Shown here: in pieces, positions 12,731 to 23,980 of the stretch
Layout of the letters: each line of letters starts with the position of its first letter
How positions within the stretch are numbered: the first letter of the stretch is position 1
NCBI GenBank assembly: GCA_019802505.1
Contig: JAFMOC010000261.1
Span: 812,001 to 876,000 of the forward strand
Source of the DNA: Corydoras sp. C115
Taxonomy: Eukaryota > Chordata > Actinopteri > Siluriformes > Callichthyidae
Direction: 5' to 3'
DNA: 64,000 nucleotides
Position numbers and translations under genes: made by a program
The notes under the pieces: model-generated
The model's input: the letters and a program-made list of their open reading frames with translations, nothing else
Database searches by the model: none
Told to the model about the DNA's origin: nothing

Positions 12731-13026
12731 GAGTGAAGCGGATGTGCACAGTATGTGCTGTACTCCACAAACTAATTGTAGAACTACGAGGTGGAGTGCT
12801 GCTCCTCTCAAGGTTGCTCCTCTCCAGACCTTGTGGCAAACTTCGAGTATATGATGGACACAAGGTCAAGGAGAGCTCAGCTTTCAGCCCTACTTGGGCA
12901 GAGGTGGCGGTAGGGAGAGTTGTGGGGTTGCTAATGCATGAGAAATGGATTCCTTTTAATTAAAGTCAAACAAGGAGCAAAACAAAAGAAATAAATGAAA
13001 ATCTAGCAATTTGTATTTTCTTTATA

Positions 13027-13416
13027 TTCATTCATTCATTTATTATCTTCCACTTTATCCTATATTAGGGTCGCGGTGGGGTTCCCCATGCCCATCCAGG
13101 GGAGAACATCTTGGGCGCTGGGCAGATACACCCAGAACAGGGCGCCAATCTATCGCTGGGCACACACTCACGCACACAAACACACTCTACATGGGGCAAT
13201 TTAAAGAACTCAATTGACTTGATGTTGATGTTGATGGGCATGGGGAACCCCACCGCGACCTTGATGTTTTTGGACTGTGGGAGGAAACCGGAGAACCCGG
13301 AGGAAACCCACGCGGACACGGGGAGAACATGGAAACTCCACCCAGTTGTGAATTCGAACCTGGAATCCCTAGCGCTGAGAGGCGAACGTGCTAACCACTA
13401 AGCCACCGTGCCGCCT
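13027..13416 (-). repeat. tRNA-derived SINE, full length with internal insert
   Basis: A 50-bp internal repeat of the tail region (GATGGGCATGGGGAACCCC at 13234) interrupts the body before TTTTTGGACTGTGGG. Confidence 0.88.
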
Positions 13417-13602
13417 TTCTTTATATTACAATTAAATATAACAGTTAGGTGGTAATTTGCTTACATTGGCTGGCATTGCCTTTATTTTTTTATATGTTTA
13501 TATTTATATGTTTTATTGATTTATATTTATAAGGGTTCATTTCATAATAATATCACCTTAAATGTCCGCCAATAAGTGTTTGTTTTGTTACATTTGTTTT
13601 AG

Positions 13603-13761
13603 GCAAATATAATTCAAGTCTTCCCCTGTGGTATAATGTACTCCTGAATGCCGAGACGGAGCGACCTCTTTTACGGCCAGCTGGTTCGCACTCATCTCTG
13701 CTGATTGATGGATTGGACCCATACACCACCTACAGCATCCGAGTCCAGGCCTGTCAATCAG
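13603..13761 (+). CDS. ush2a: Usherin exon 2 of window (rest of FN3 domain B)
   Basis: 159 nt from the acceptor TTTGTTTTAG to the donor AATCAG|GTAGCA, phase 1 to phase 1. It begins by completing a Gly codon. It holds the C-to-F strands of FN3 domain B: LPLWYNVLLNAE, the loop, then LLIDGLDPYTTYSIRVQACQ with the typical FN3 'L-x-P-x-T-x-Y' motif and a Cys in the F strand. Asn in KYNSS is a possible glycosylation site. The length is a multiple of 3, so skipping would keep frame but destroy the domain. Confidence 0.93.
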
Positions 13762-13904
13762 GTAGCAGTTCAAAGCGGAAAAGACGAAAAACTGTGGATC
13801 TGGAGTGGCCGAGTAGAGCTTTGAAAGAATTAGTGCTTGGTCAGCATCGATAAAAATCCAAATATTGAGCACAGCTCCTTTTACAGAAGGCTAACTAGCC
13901 TTAA

Positions 13905-14365
13905 GAAGGCTTTTAGTGGTAAGCACGTCTGCCTTTCAGTGTTGGGGATTCCAGGTTCGAATCCCAATCTAGGTGGATGTTCTAAATTGAATACTTCTAA
14001 ATTCATCCATTATCTTCTGCTTTATCCTCTAATAGGGTCGCGTGGGGGGGGGGTCCAATGCCCATCCATGGAAGAACGTTTGGGGGGTTGGGCAGATACA
14101 CCCAGAACAGGGCACCAATCCATCGCTGTACTTCTGAATTGAATGCTCTAAATTGCCCCATATAAAGTGTGTGACCAGCGAAAGATTGGCGCCCTATCCT
14201 GGGTGTATCTGCCCAGCACCCAAAACGTTCTCCTCTGGATGGGCATGGAGAACCCCCTGCGACCCTAGTAGAGGATTAAGTGGAAGATGATGGATTAATT
14301 AATTAATTTTATGCCTAGGCAGCATGGCGGCTCAGTGGTTAGCACGTTCTCCTCCTCTCCTTCAT
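13905..14365. repeat. Mosaic of SINE fragments
   Basis: A plus head (13905-13990), a minus tail part (14000-14128), a plus 3' half (14130-14292) and a plus head (14319-14365), all shortened. Shows repeated nested insertion or recombination between copies. Confidence 0.8.
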
Positions 14366-14432
14366 AGTATTCATAACACTTTATAACATTTGTCATAAGT
14401 CATTGTTAATGCACATAGGTGTTTATTATCAT
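14366..14432. mobile_element. MITE family D scrap
   Basis: AGTATTCATAACACTTTATAAC to GTTTATTATCATAA. Confidence 0.65.
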
Positions 14433-14482
14433 AATCCATCCATCCAACCATTATCTTCCGCTTTATCCTCTACTAGGGTCAG

Positions 14483-14516
<34 letters not shown>

Positions 14517-14812
14517 TCCCCATGCCCATCCAGGGGAGAACGTTTCGGGCACTGGGCAGATACTCCCACGACAGGGCGCCAATCTATCGCTGGACACACA
14601 ATCACTCACACAGACACACTCTATATGGGGCAATTTGGAGAATTCAGTTGACTTTGATCCATGTGGGCTGTGGGAGGAAACCGGTGCAGTGTGAAAGAAA
14701 CCCATGCAGATACAGGGAAAACATGGAAACTCCACCCAGATTGTGATTCGAACTGGGAAGCCCTAGCGCTGAGAGGCGAACGTGCTAACCACTAAGCCAC
14801 CGTGCCGCCCCC
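14433..14812 (-). repeat. tRNA-derived SINE with long poly-G
   Basis: Full copy; the G-run at 14483-14514 is about 32 bases at the usual GGGTCGCGG site. Confidence 0.9.
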
Positions 14813-14969
14813 TGACCACAACCAAGTAGCGATATTTGTAAGTCGCTTTGGATAAAAGCATCTGCTGAATGACCAAATGTAAAGATAATGTATTATCACC
14901 AATGTTACTCTGTAATTGTGTTGCCATTTTACCATTTTAAGGTGACTATTGTATCATGTGATCATTTAG

Positions 14970-15132
14970 ATGGCTGTGGTGTTGGTGGAAGCATCTTTGC
15001 CCAGACCTCTGAAGCAGCCCCCATGGGCCAAGATGCCCCCAAACTTACTGCAACTGGAACAACCGTTATTGAAACACATTGGAGTTCCCCACGAAAACCC
15101 AATGGACTGATCACCTCCTACTTCATATATAG
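14970..15132 (+). CDS. ush2a: Usherin exon 3 of window (FN3 B end, FN3 C start)
   Basis: 163 nt after an acceptor ATCATTTAG with a poor pyrimidine tract, ending at ATATAG|GTACAA. Phase 1 to phase 2. It starts D-G-C-G-V-G, which gives the second cysteine of the usherin-type pair (ACQ S-D-G-C across the junction), then the G strand IFAQTSEAAP. The next FN3 begins MGQDAPKLTATGTTVIETHWSSPRKPNG, with core Trp and PNG turn, and ends in LITSYFIYR. The exon boundary after the C strand is the usual split seen in this gene. Confidence 0.92.
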
Positions 15133-15210
15133 GTACAACACATAATTTGTTTATGGTATCTGTTGGTGGTCTTTTGATCCTTTTTGCTGTTGGTTTGGGT
15201 TGGTTGGGAT

Positions 15211-16330
15211 ATCAAGTCAAGTTATTTATTTATAAAGCGCTTTTTACAATAGTACATTGTCACAAAGCAGCTTTACAGAACGAAAAGCCTTTAAACCCCC
15301 AAAGAGCAAGTCGAAGCGACAGTGGCAAGAAAAAACTCCCTTTTATGTTGTTATTTAAGGAAGAAACCTTGGGAGGACCAACACTCAGTGGGGGACTCAT
15401 CCTCCTTGAGTGGCCAGGCAGCAACAACAATGTAGGACAGCTATGTACAGATTAGGGGTGTCTTCAACTAAAGATTTTCATAGTCGAATCTGATTCGTCA
15501 GATTTTCCCTATAGTCGACTGATGGTCGAATCAGTTAAAATTTTACCACAAGATGGCGCTATAAGCGTAGTTTTTAAAAAAGATTTTTTTTTATATTTAC
15601 TTGTTTTTCTAACAAAAGAAAACCTTTTTTTTTGTTTTTCTTTTTTCTTTTTTTTTTCTAGAAATTAGGATGATTTTATTTGGCAAAAGGCTATATATAT
15701 ATAACGAAAACAAAGACATTTCATGTAAAAACTAATGCTTAGCAGCAGCCATGGGCACCCCCATGTGGTCAAAATGGTACATTCGACTATGAGGTTCATA
15801 GTCCACTACGGTTCTCCGAATCGAATCGTCGAATCAGCGAATATTGCAGCTCACCCCTAGTACAGATATTAAACAAATGGAAAAACTAACAACTGGAAAA
15901 CTATATGTGAGTCCATTAGGGGGCGTCCTGCAGGACCTCCTTGTCAGGTTCCATCCAGTATTCGTCAGCAGAGCCATGGATGAAGATCTCCAGGAAGCCG
16001 GGGGACACCTCAAAAGAAACAGACAAGGAAGGCAGTTAGAGCTAATAATAAAGCACGGCATTTAATTAATAAGTAATTGATTGACACAGTGCATTATGTG
16101 ACTCCGGCATCACTGACTAGAGCAGCAGAACTAAAAGAGGCAGATACTGCAGACTCTACATAGTTGAGATGGCACCCCGGAACAGCATCAATTCAGCGCC
16201 ACACCCCCCATTAATGATGAGGTGGGTGAAGAGGTGAAACGCCAGCATACACTGATCACAGATTACCCCCCAACACAGCCAAGTCTGAGATCTACATCTT
16301 TATCTACAGGGGATTAATTAATAATATGTA
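15211..16330 (+). repeat. 'ATTTATAAAGCGCTTTTTAC' dispersed repeat, split by a hAT element
   Basis: Parts 15211-15452 and 15860-16330 together match 53352-54050 without a gap. The element at 15453-15859 was therefore inserted into an older repeat. Confidence 0.92.
15453..15859. mobile_element. Non-autonomous hAT transposon (407 bp)
   Basis: Termini TAGGGGTG...CACCCCTA with an 8-bp target duplication GTACAGAT at 15445-15452 and 15860-15867. The empty site is seen at 53595. The interior has GATTCGTC/GTCGAATC hairpin motifs and T-runs, no transposase. Confidence 0.92.
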
Positions 16331-16556
16331 ATAACACCAAGACTGTTATTTGCTTATTATGACAAAAAAAATGCTGTATTTCAACTCGAACTAACTTTAG
16401 TGGAATCAATGTGGCGTGTTCCCCCATACTTCATACTGTGTTGCTGAATAAACCATTAAGGCTCCACATTGGGCCTCTTAACCTCGAGGGCCTTGTTGTT
16501 TTTATTAAATGGTTGTCAAATCACTATAATAAAAAAACAAGGTTTGATTCATAAAT
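16331..16556. other. Intron with hairpin-MITE (family H) scrap
   Basis: 16460-16555 carries TTTTTATTAAATGG and CTATAATAAAAAAACAAGG, shared with 38825-39010 and 57700-57835. Confidence 0.5.
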
Positions 16557-17019
16557 GGGGTGACACGGTGGCTTAGTGGTAAGCACGTTGACCTCTCAGC
16601 GCTGGGGATCCTGGTTTGAATCCCAATCTGGGTGGAGTTTCCATGTTCTCCCCCTGTCCGTGTGGGTTTCCTCCAGGTTCTCCAGTTTCTCCCAAAAACA
16701 TGGATTTAAGGGAAATTAGTGTGCTGAATTGCACCATATAATGTGTGTTTGTGTGTGTCTGTATGGGCAGATACACCCAGGACAGGGCGCCAATCTATCA
16801 CTGGGCACACAATCACTCACACAGACTCTATATGGGGCAATTTGGAGAATTCAGTTGACCTTGATCCATGTTTTTGGACTGTGGGAGGAAACCGGAGAAC
16901 ACGGAGGAAACCCACGTGAACACGGGGAGAACATGGAAACTCCACCCAGATTGGGATTCGAACCGGGAATCCCTAGCACTGAGAGGAGAACATGCTAATC
17001 ACTAACCCGTGCCGCCCCC
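16557..17019. repeat. Two SINEs in opposite orientation
   Basis: Plus copy 16557-16763 joined at the middle to a minus copy 16764-17019 (ends AACCCGTGCCGCCCC): a head-outward inverted pair. Confidence 0.85.
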
Positions 17020-17070
17020 TTTTCAATAACATAAAAAAATCTGTAAAACTTTACTTAAATCTGCTATTCC

Positions 17071-17648
17071 ATCCATCCATCCATTATCTTCCACTTTATC
17101 CTCTACTAGGGTCGCGGGGGGGTTCCCCATGCCCATCTGTGGGAGAACATTTCAGGCGCTGGGCAGATCTATCACTATCTATCACTGGCCACACACTCAC
17201 TCACTCACACAGACACACATACCAACACACTCTATATGGGGCAATTTGGAGAATTCAATTGACCTTGATCCATGTTTCTGGACTGTGAAAGGAAACCGGA
17301 GAACCTGGAGGAAACCCACGCGGACATGGGGAGAACATGGCAACTCCACCCTTTTCATTCATTCATTCATTATCTCCCACTTTATCCTCTATTAGGGTCG
17401 CGGTGGGGTTCCCCATGCCCATCCAGGGGAGAACATCTCGGGCACTGGGCAGATAGACCCAGGACAGGGCGCCAATCCATCGCTGGGCACACACTCACTC
17501 ACACAAACACACTCTATATGGGGCAATTTTGAGAATTCAATTGACTTGATCCATGTTTTTGGACTGTGGGAGGAAACCGGAGAACCCGGAGGAAACCCAC
17601 GCAGACACGGGGAGAACATGGAAACTTCACCCAGATGGGGATTCGAAA
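17071..17648 (-). repeat. Two minus SINEs in tandem
   Basis: 17071-17354 stops at ACTCCACCC; 17355-17648 starts with (ATTC)n and stops at GGGGATTCGAA. Neither has its head. Confidence 0.88.
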
Positions 17649-17689
17649 AAGCCCCCACCCTTTTCAATATGACATAATATGACATACTG

Positions 17690-17850
17690 TACATAGCACT
17701 TTACCTAGATCTGCTATTAACACATTTATAAAGCTTTATAAAGTATTCACAATGCTTTATGCTACTTCTTAATGTCCATAAGCCTCTGTTAATGTCCATA
17801 AAATATACATATTGTTCCATATGGACTTTAATAAAGACTTTATAAGGTTT
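17690..17850. mobile_element. MITE family D scrap
   Basis: ACTTTACCTAGATCTGCTATT through TTTATAAAGC and AGCCTCTGTTAATGTCC. Confidence 0.65.
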
Positions 17851-18780
17851 TCTATGGAAAATGAGTCGATTACTGTATATTAAAAGCGGTGAGGTTTATT
17901 TATCGGATGTTTTCTTTTGAGTAACTCTTTACTTTAAGGCTTTACTGTCTCCTCCTTCACTCCCCCCACTTGTATACGAGGGTGAGAGATTTTTCTTTTT
18001 TTTTTTTTTTTTTCCTTTTTTTTTTCTTTCCAAGGGCAGCACAGCATGCTGACCAATGTCATCCATATACAAGGTCAGCCCAGCCTAAGCCTCTGTAAGT
18101 CCTGGAGAAATATCATTAGCATACCCACAGAGGTGCCAGCATTTAGCTCACATGTGGGCAGATTTGTTTTGATCTGTGATTTAGAATCTGATAAATGGGG
18201 ACAAATACAATATAGCCACCCGCGGAGAAGCTGGAGAATCCGCCGTGGGCTTCGCAAAGCCCGGCCGTGCCATCATGCCAGTTTACTATAATACCAGAGC
18301 ATTACATTAGATGCCGAACTCTTATTTACCGTTGACTTCATACTGTGTAAAGTAAAGGAGATTTACCGGAGTAGTCTTATACTGCATGCATGCACACCGT
18401 TTTTCGAAGTACTACTGTGTGTGTATGCAAATGTACATACAGGAGGATGTCTGGGTGGGTGTGGGTGTGCTTGGATGTGCGAGAAAGTGAGAAAGAGAGA
18501 GAGGAAAAAGTGTGTGTGCTATTTTCCCAACTGCATTCTGCACTTTAGTGGAGCAGCATGTGATCTGTGGGCTTCCTTTTCCCTGCTGGTCACTGTTTGT
18601 GTTTATTTGATTGTGCGTGGGATTAAGGAGTGATAGTACGAGAGTGTCCAGCAGGTGCCACATTAGTGGCGTTGCATGGCATTCTCAGCAGCAGCATGAA
18701 GACACTCGTGGAGATTAAACTAAACAGAGCAACCCTTCTTTTTTTAACATAACATTGTGCATTTCACCTCTTCCTTAATT
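17851..18780. other. Intron, unique stretch
   Basis: No gene seen. Contains a poly-T tract near 17993-18030 and a GT-rich piece near 18420-18480. Confidence 0.45.
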
Positions 18781-18810
18781 TATAAATAATATCTTATATA
18801 TATATATATC

Positions 18811-19160
18811 CATCCATCCATCCATTATCTTCCGCTTTATCCTCTACTAGGGTCGCGAGGAGGGGTTCCGCATGCCCATCCAGGGGAGATTTTTTCGGGT
18901 GCCGGGCAGATACACCCAGGACAGGGTGCCAATCTATCACTGGGCACACACTCACTCACACAAACACACTATATTGGGCAATTTGGAGAACTCAGTTGAC
19001 CTTGATCTATGTTTTTGGACTGTGGAAGGAAACCGGAGAACCCGGAGGAAACCTACACGGACACGGGGAGAACATGGAAACTCCACCCAGCTTGGGATTT
19101 GAACTGGGAATCTCTAGTGCTGAGAGGAGAACATGCTAACCACTAAGCCACTGTGTCGCC
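18811..19160 (-). repeat. tRNA-derived SINE, full length
   Basis: (CCAT)n tail after a short (AT)n, to the head CCACTGTGTCGCC. Confidence 0.92.
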
Positions 19161-19287
19161 GGCCCCAAAATTGTTTTAAAATAATAATAATAATAATAAT
19201 TTCTAATAAAAAAAAAAAATTCAAACAAAATTTTATAATAATTTTTTATAATTTAAAATAACTTATCTCACAAAATGACTATATATA

Positions 19288-19380
19288 TATGCCCAGGCCC
19301 CAAAAAGTTCTCCCCTGGATGGGCATGGGGAACGCCCCCGCGACCCTAATATAGGATAAAGAGGAAGATAATGGATGGAT
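19288..19380 (+). repeat. SINE 3' fragment
   Basis: GCCCAGGCCCCAAAAAGTTCTCC to GGATGGATAT; 240 bp upstream of exon 4. Confidence 0.85.
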
Positions 19381-19622
19381 ATATATTTTTTTATATATAT
19401 TACATATATATATATAAATATATAAAAGGACCAAACGCAATGTGAAATATTGCAGAAACTATTTATATAAGTGTAAAATGAGGTAGGTGATGGGGTGTTT
19501 TCGTCGAGAAATATGAGGTGTCCAGTTAGGAAAGTGGTGTGATGTGAAGTGTCCAGGAATGTGTGTTTTGTAATGTTCTAAATCTAGTAGTTTGGTCCAT
19601 GCGTGACTAATTTTGTCTGCAG

Positions 19623-19977
19623 ACGTCTTCGAGGAACTCTGGAGGAGCTGCTAGTCTTCATCTGGACCGAAGGTCCATTGGAATTCATCGATGCTTCAGA
19701 CTTCCTGAAGCCATTCACTGAGTATGAGTATAGGGTCACTGCCCACAACTCGCAGGGCTTCACTTCTAGTACCTGGAGCTCCGTCTTGACACTGGAGGCA
19801 GAGCCACAGGGCATGGAAACGCCCAAAGTATGGGTTACTGGTGCTTATTCCATCCACCTCAACTGGACACAACCCAATGAGCCCAACGGACTGATCTCCA
19901 TGTACAGAATAGTGTACAACAAAAAGCCCAGGGATCCCACCCTCAACTCTACCAATGTTACAGCCCTTACAGTGTCG
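19623..19977 (+). CDS. ush2a: Usherin exon 4 of window (FN3 C end, FN3 D start)
   Basis: 355 nt from the acceptor TTGTCTGCAG to the donor GTGTCG|GTAAGT, phase 2 to phase 0. It completes FN3 domain C (FLKPFTEYEYRVTAHNSQG, then the G strand SSVLTLEAEPQG) and begins domain D (TPKVWVTGAYSIHLNWTQP, then NEPNGLISMYRIVYNKK). Domain C lacks the disulphide pair of several neighbours and has the H-N-S-Q-G turn instead. Possible N-glycosylation sites: LNSTN and NVTA. The donor is strong. A duplicated intronic block begins about 22 nt downstream of it. Confidence 0.94.
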
Positions 19978-19998
19978 GTAAGTGTATTTTCTGTCAGT

Positions 19999-20224
19999 TT
20001 ATGTACTGTACATCCAGCTGGAATTAAGTTTGGCTCACTTTTGTTTGTACTGATTTAAAAACATAAGAAACTACAAAAGGCATATGATAGTTTGTTAATA
20101 GTTTTCAGAGAGGGTCTAGATTATTGAGAGTAAATCAAGTGAATTATTAAGAATAATTAAGAGTAAATAAAACATCAAGGCTCATACCGGAAGCTGTAAC
20201 CGGACTCTGAAACTCCACCTAATT
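19999..20224 (+). repeat. Duplicated intronic block, copy 1
   Basis: About 90% identical to 22177-22404 (TGTACTGTACATCCAGCTGG to GAAACTCCACCTAAT). It starts 22 nt after the exon 4 donor. Confidence 0.9.
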
Positions 20225-20239
20225 ATATTTTAATTTATT

Positions 20240-20590
20240 TATTCATTCATCCATTATCTTCCGCTTTATACTCTATTAGGGTCACGGGGGGGTTCCCCAT
20301 GCCCATCCAGGGGAGAACATCTCGGGCGCTGGGCAGATACACCCAGGACAGGGCGCCAATCCATCGCTGGGCACACACTCACTCACACAGACACACTCTA
20401 CATGTGGCAATTTTGAGAATTCAATTGACTTGATCCATGTTTTTGGACTGTGGGAAAACCGGAGAACCCGGAGGAAACCCACGCAGACAAGGGGAGAACA
20501 TGGAAACTCCACCCAGATGGGGATTCGAACCGGGAATCCCTATAGCGCTGAGAGGCGAACGTGCTAACCACTAAGCCACCGTGCCGCCCT
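20240..20590 (-). repeat. tRNA-derived SINE, full length
   Basis: (ATTC)/(CCAT) tail to the head CCACCGTGCCGCCC; followed by (AATTT)n. Confidence 0.92.
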
Positions 20591-20647
20591 ATTTTTTAAT
20601 TTAATTTAATTTAATTTAATTTACTTAATTCAGTATTATTAATTATA

Positions 20648-20985
20648 ATGGCTTAGTGGTTACCACGTTCACCTCATAGCACTGTGGATCCAGGTATGTG
20701 TCCCAGTCTGGGTGGAGATTCCATGTTCTCCCCTTGGCCATGTGGGTTTCCTCCGGGTTCTCCAGTTTCCCCCACAGTCCAAAAACATGGATTCAAGGTA
20801 AATTGAATGCTCTAAATTGCCCCATATAGAGTGTGTTTGTGTGAGTGAGTGTACCCAGCAATAGATTGGCGCCCTGTCCCAAATGTATCTACCCAGTGCC
20901 CGAAACGTTCTCCCCTGGATGGGCATGGGGAACCCCCCAGCAACCCTAGTGGAGGATAAAGCAGAAGATAATGAATGAATGAATA
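20648..20985 (+). repeat. tRNA-derived SINE
   Basis: Head shortened (AATGGCTTAGTGGTTACC); ends in (GAAT)n. Confidence 0.9.
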
Positions 20986-21014
20986 GAATTATTATTATTT
21001 CATTACATCTCACA

Positions 21015-21525
21015 TGTACGGCACAGTGGTTAGTGGTTAGCACGTTTAGCTCTCAGCGCTAGGGATTCCAGGTTCGTATCCCAATCTGGGTGGAGTTTCC
21101 ATGTTCTTAACGTGTCCGCATGGGTTTCCTCTGGGTTCTCCGGTTTCCTCCCACAGTCCAAACACAAGGATACAAGGTAAATTGAATGCTCTAAATTGCC
21201 TCATATAGAGTGTGTGTGTATATGTGAGTGTGTGCCCAGGGATAGATTGGCACCCAGTCCTGGGTGTATCTGCCCAGTGCCCAAAATGTTCATGGGGACC
21301 CCCCCCACACAACCCTAGTAAAGTATTAAGCTGAAGATAATAAATGAATGAATGGAACAAGGTTCTAATCCCAATCTGGTTGGAGTTTCCATGTTCTCCC
21401 CGTGTCCGTATGGGTTTCCTTCAGGTTCTCGGGTTTCCTTCCACAGTCGAAAAACAAGGATTCAAGGTCAATTGAATGCTCTAAATTGCCCCATATACTG
21501 TCTGTGTCAGTGTGAGTGTGGCGCT
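21015..21525 (+). repeat. SINE plus headless second SINE
   Basis: 21016-21355 complete with head GGCACAGTGGTTAGTGGTTAGC; 21356-21525 starts at GGTTCTAATCCC and lacks the 3' part. Confidence 0.88.
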
Positions 21526-22176
21526 CTGTGGTGCATTTGCTGGAATAAATCTTGGGCTGAATGTGCTCCAGATTATCACCTAGAGTTAAGAAAACATAAG
21601 AAGCAGAGAACCCTGTCCATCTTTATGATACAACGCTGGCTTAAAATAAAATCCCATCCAAGCGTTCTTTGCGTAGTGAGGTTAGCTCAGGCTGAGCAAG
21701 TACAATCAGCGATTTTCAAAAGCGAAGCATTCCAGATCCAACTGCGAATCTCCTCTTTTCCACTGGGCTTCAGAAAAATACCTGCCCGAAGCCGAAATCA
21801 ATTATTTGGGTGGCAATTAATGAATGTCATGTGAGCGAAGCCTTTTATCAGTGCCCCTCTCTCTCCTTTAATTGGAATAATTTACAGTGGTAGTTGCTAT
21901 TATTTGGCAGCCCTTTCCACTTCTTCTTGACCTCTAGAAGTCAGCGTTCATTTTGCTGTGGGTAAATGTATGACATCAGGTAGTTCTCTGTTAATCAAGC
22001 CTTAATTAATTTTCCATCCCGTCCTTAAGCCCTTTGAATTATGACTCTGACCTAGCGAGGGGTTAAGATGATTTATCATCTTTTGTCTTACGGTTTTTCC
22101 CGTTTTTATATTATTTTGATTTATAAATCAATTGGTTGTAAAGAAAAGTGGCAAAGAAAAATACAGTGTAGCATTT
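21526..22176. other. Intron, unique stretch
   Basis: No gene or repeat recognised. Confidence 0.45.
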
Positions 22177-22404
22177 ATTATGTACTGTACATCCAGCTGG
22201 AATTAAGTTTGGCTCACTTTTCTTTGTCCTGATTTAAAAACACAAGAAACCACAAAAGATCAATCATAGTTTGTTAATAGTTTTCAGAGAGGGTGTACAT
22301 TATTGAGAGTATATCAAGTGAATTATTAAGAATTATTAAGAGTAAATAAAACATCAAGGCTCATTCCGGAAGCTTAAAGACTCTGAAACTCCACCTAATA
22401 CAAC
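22177..22404 (+). repeat. Duplicated intronic block, copy 2
   Basis: Partner of 19999-20224; followed after 60 bp by a longer (AATTT)n run at 22466-22525. Confidence 0.9.
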
Positions 22405-22582
22405 ACACTCTCTTAATAAATACTGCGACTCTACAACACTTTTCCAACAGACACTAGCTCACTACTGCTATATTTAATTTAATTTAATTTAATTTAATTT
22501 AATTTAATTTAATTTAATTTAATTAATTCAATTTAAATTTTATATTATTTTATTTCTTATTGCTTCTATATTATTATATTTA

Positions 22583-23315
22583 CATTATCCATTATCTTCC
22601 ACTTGATCCTACATATTAGGGTCGGGGGGGGGGGGTTCCCCATTTCCATCCAGGGGAGAACGTTTCGGGCGCTGAGCAGATACACCCAGGACAGGGCACT
22701 AATCTATCTCTGGGCACACACTCACTCACACAAACACACTCTATATGGGGCAATTTGGAGAATTCAATTGACTTGATCCATGTTTTTGGACTGTGGGAGG
22801 AAACCGGAGAACCCGGAGAAAACCCATGCGGACACGGGGAGAAAATGAAAACTCCACCCAGATGGGGATTCGAACCAGGAATCCCTAGTGCTGAGAGGAG
22901 AACATGCTAACCACTAAGTCACCGTGCCGCCCCTATATTATTATGTTTACATTATTTTATTATCCATCCATCATCCATTATCTTCCGCTTAATCCTATAT
23001 ATTAGGGTCGTGGGGGGCTCCCCATGTCCATCCAGGGGAGAACGTTTTGGGCAATGAGCAGATACACCCAGGACAGGGCGCTAATCGATCGCTGGGAACA
23101 CACTCACTCACACAGACACACTATATATGGGGCAATTTGGAGAACTCAATTGACCTTGATCCATGCTTTTAGACTGTGGGAGGAAACCAGAGAACCCAGA
23201 GGAAACCCACGCGGACACGGGGAGAACATGGAAACTCCATCCAGATTGGGATTCGAACTGGGAATCCCTAGTGCTGAGAGGCGAATGTACTAACCACTAA
23301 GCCACCGTGCCGCCG
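22583..23315 (-). repeat. Two full minus SINEs
   Basis: 22583-22933 and 22962-23315, 28 bp apart, both ending in the head CGTGCCGCC. The spacer repeats TATATTATTATGTTTACATTA from the sequence before the first copy, a likely insertion duplication. Confidence 0.9.
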
Positions 23316-23420
23316 GACAAACAGTTCAACCAATTATGAGCATTAAGGTTCTTGCTCAAGGACCCACATTGGTATTTTCAGTGGACCTGGGATTTGAACC
23401 CACAACCAACAGATTGATAA
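23316..23420. repeat. 'CATTAAGGTTCTTGCTCAAGGACCC' repeat, partial
   Basis: Shares GCTCAAGGAACC, GGGATTTGAACCC and CAACC...GATTGATA with 50830-50947. Confidence 0.7.
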
Positions 23421-23504
23421 ATCTATTGTAAAAAATACATTTTATAAAAAGTAAAATAATTAAAGATTTACTGATTTTGTATTTATATTTATATTAAAAA
23501 ATAA

Positions 23505-23980
23505 GACAAAGAGAGGCACGTGTCAGACGCTTGCAGCATTCTTGTTACCATGGTAACCACCTTTCATTCGCCGGTTCCCCTTCTCTTCAAACTTGTGACG
23601 ATATTCATAGGCGAGATGGCGAAACACAAATAAGAGACTAAGAGAGGCACGTGTCAGACGCTCGCAGCATTCTCGTTGCTATGGTAACCACCATTCATTC
23701 GCCTGGTATCCCTTCTCTTTAAACTTGTGACGAACTTCAGAGGCAAGATGTCGAAACGCAAATACGACCCGGATTATCTAAAATGTGGATTTCTCATTTA
23801 ATCATTCTTTTTTTTTATTATTGTTCTTAAATTTACTTTGCACGCATACGTACAGTATGTTTAAATGTGTTTTTGTAACCTTTATTTAATAATTATATTT
23901 GGTTTGTTTTAAATTCTCTATTAAAGTGGGTCACGACTAAAAGACCGGGGTCCCGGATGGAGACCAGTTGTGAATCCCGG
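23505..23980 (+). mobile_element. Relic of a hAT (ZBED5-like) transposon with doubled promoter
   Basis: Two direct copies of a 131-133-bp unit (AAGAGAGGCACGTGTCAGACGC start). Each has a palindromic X-box-like site (GTTACCATGGTAAC at 23544; GTTGCTATGGTAAC at 23675) and an ATG. After the second ATG (23748) an 18-codon frame reads MSKRKYDPDYLKCGFLI and stops. This resembles the start of ZBED5/SCAND3-like hAT transposase genes as I recall them. The rest is deleted down to the 3' end (GGGTCCCGGATGGAGACC). Not a functional gene. Confidence 0.6.
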
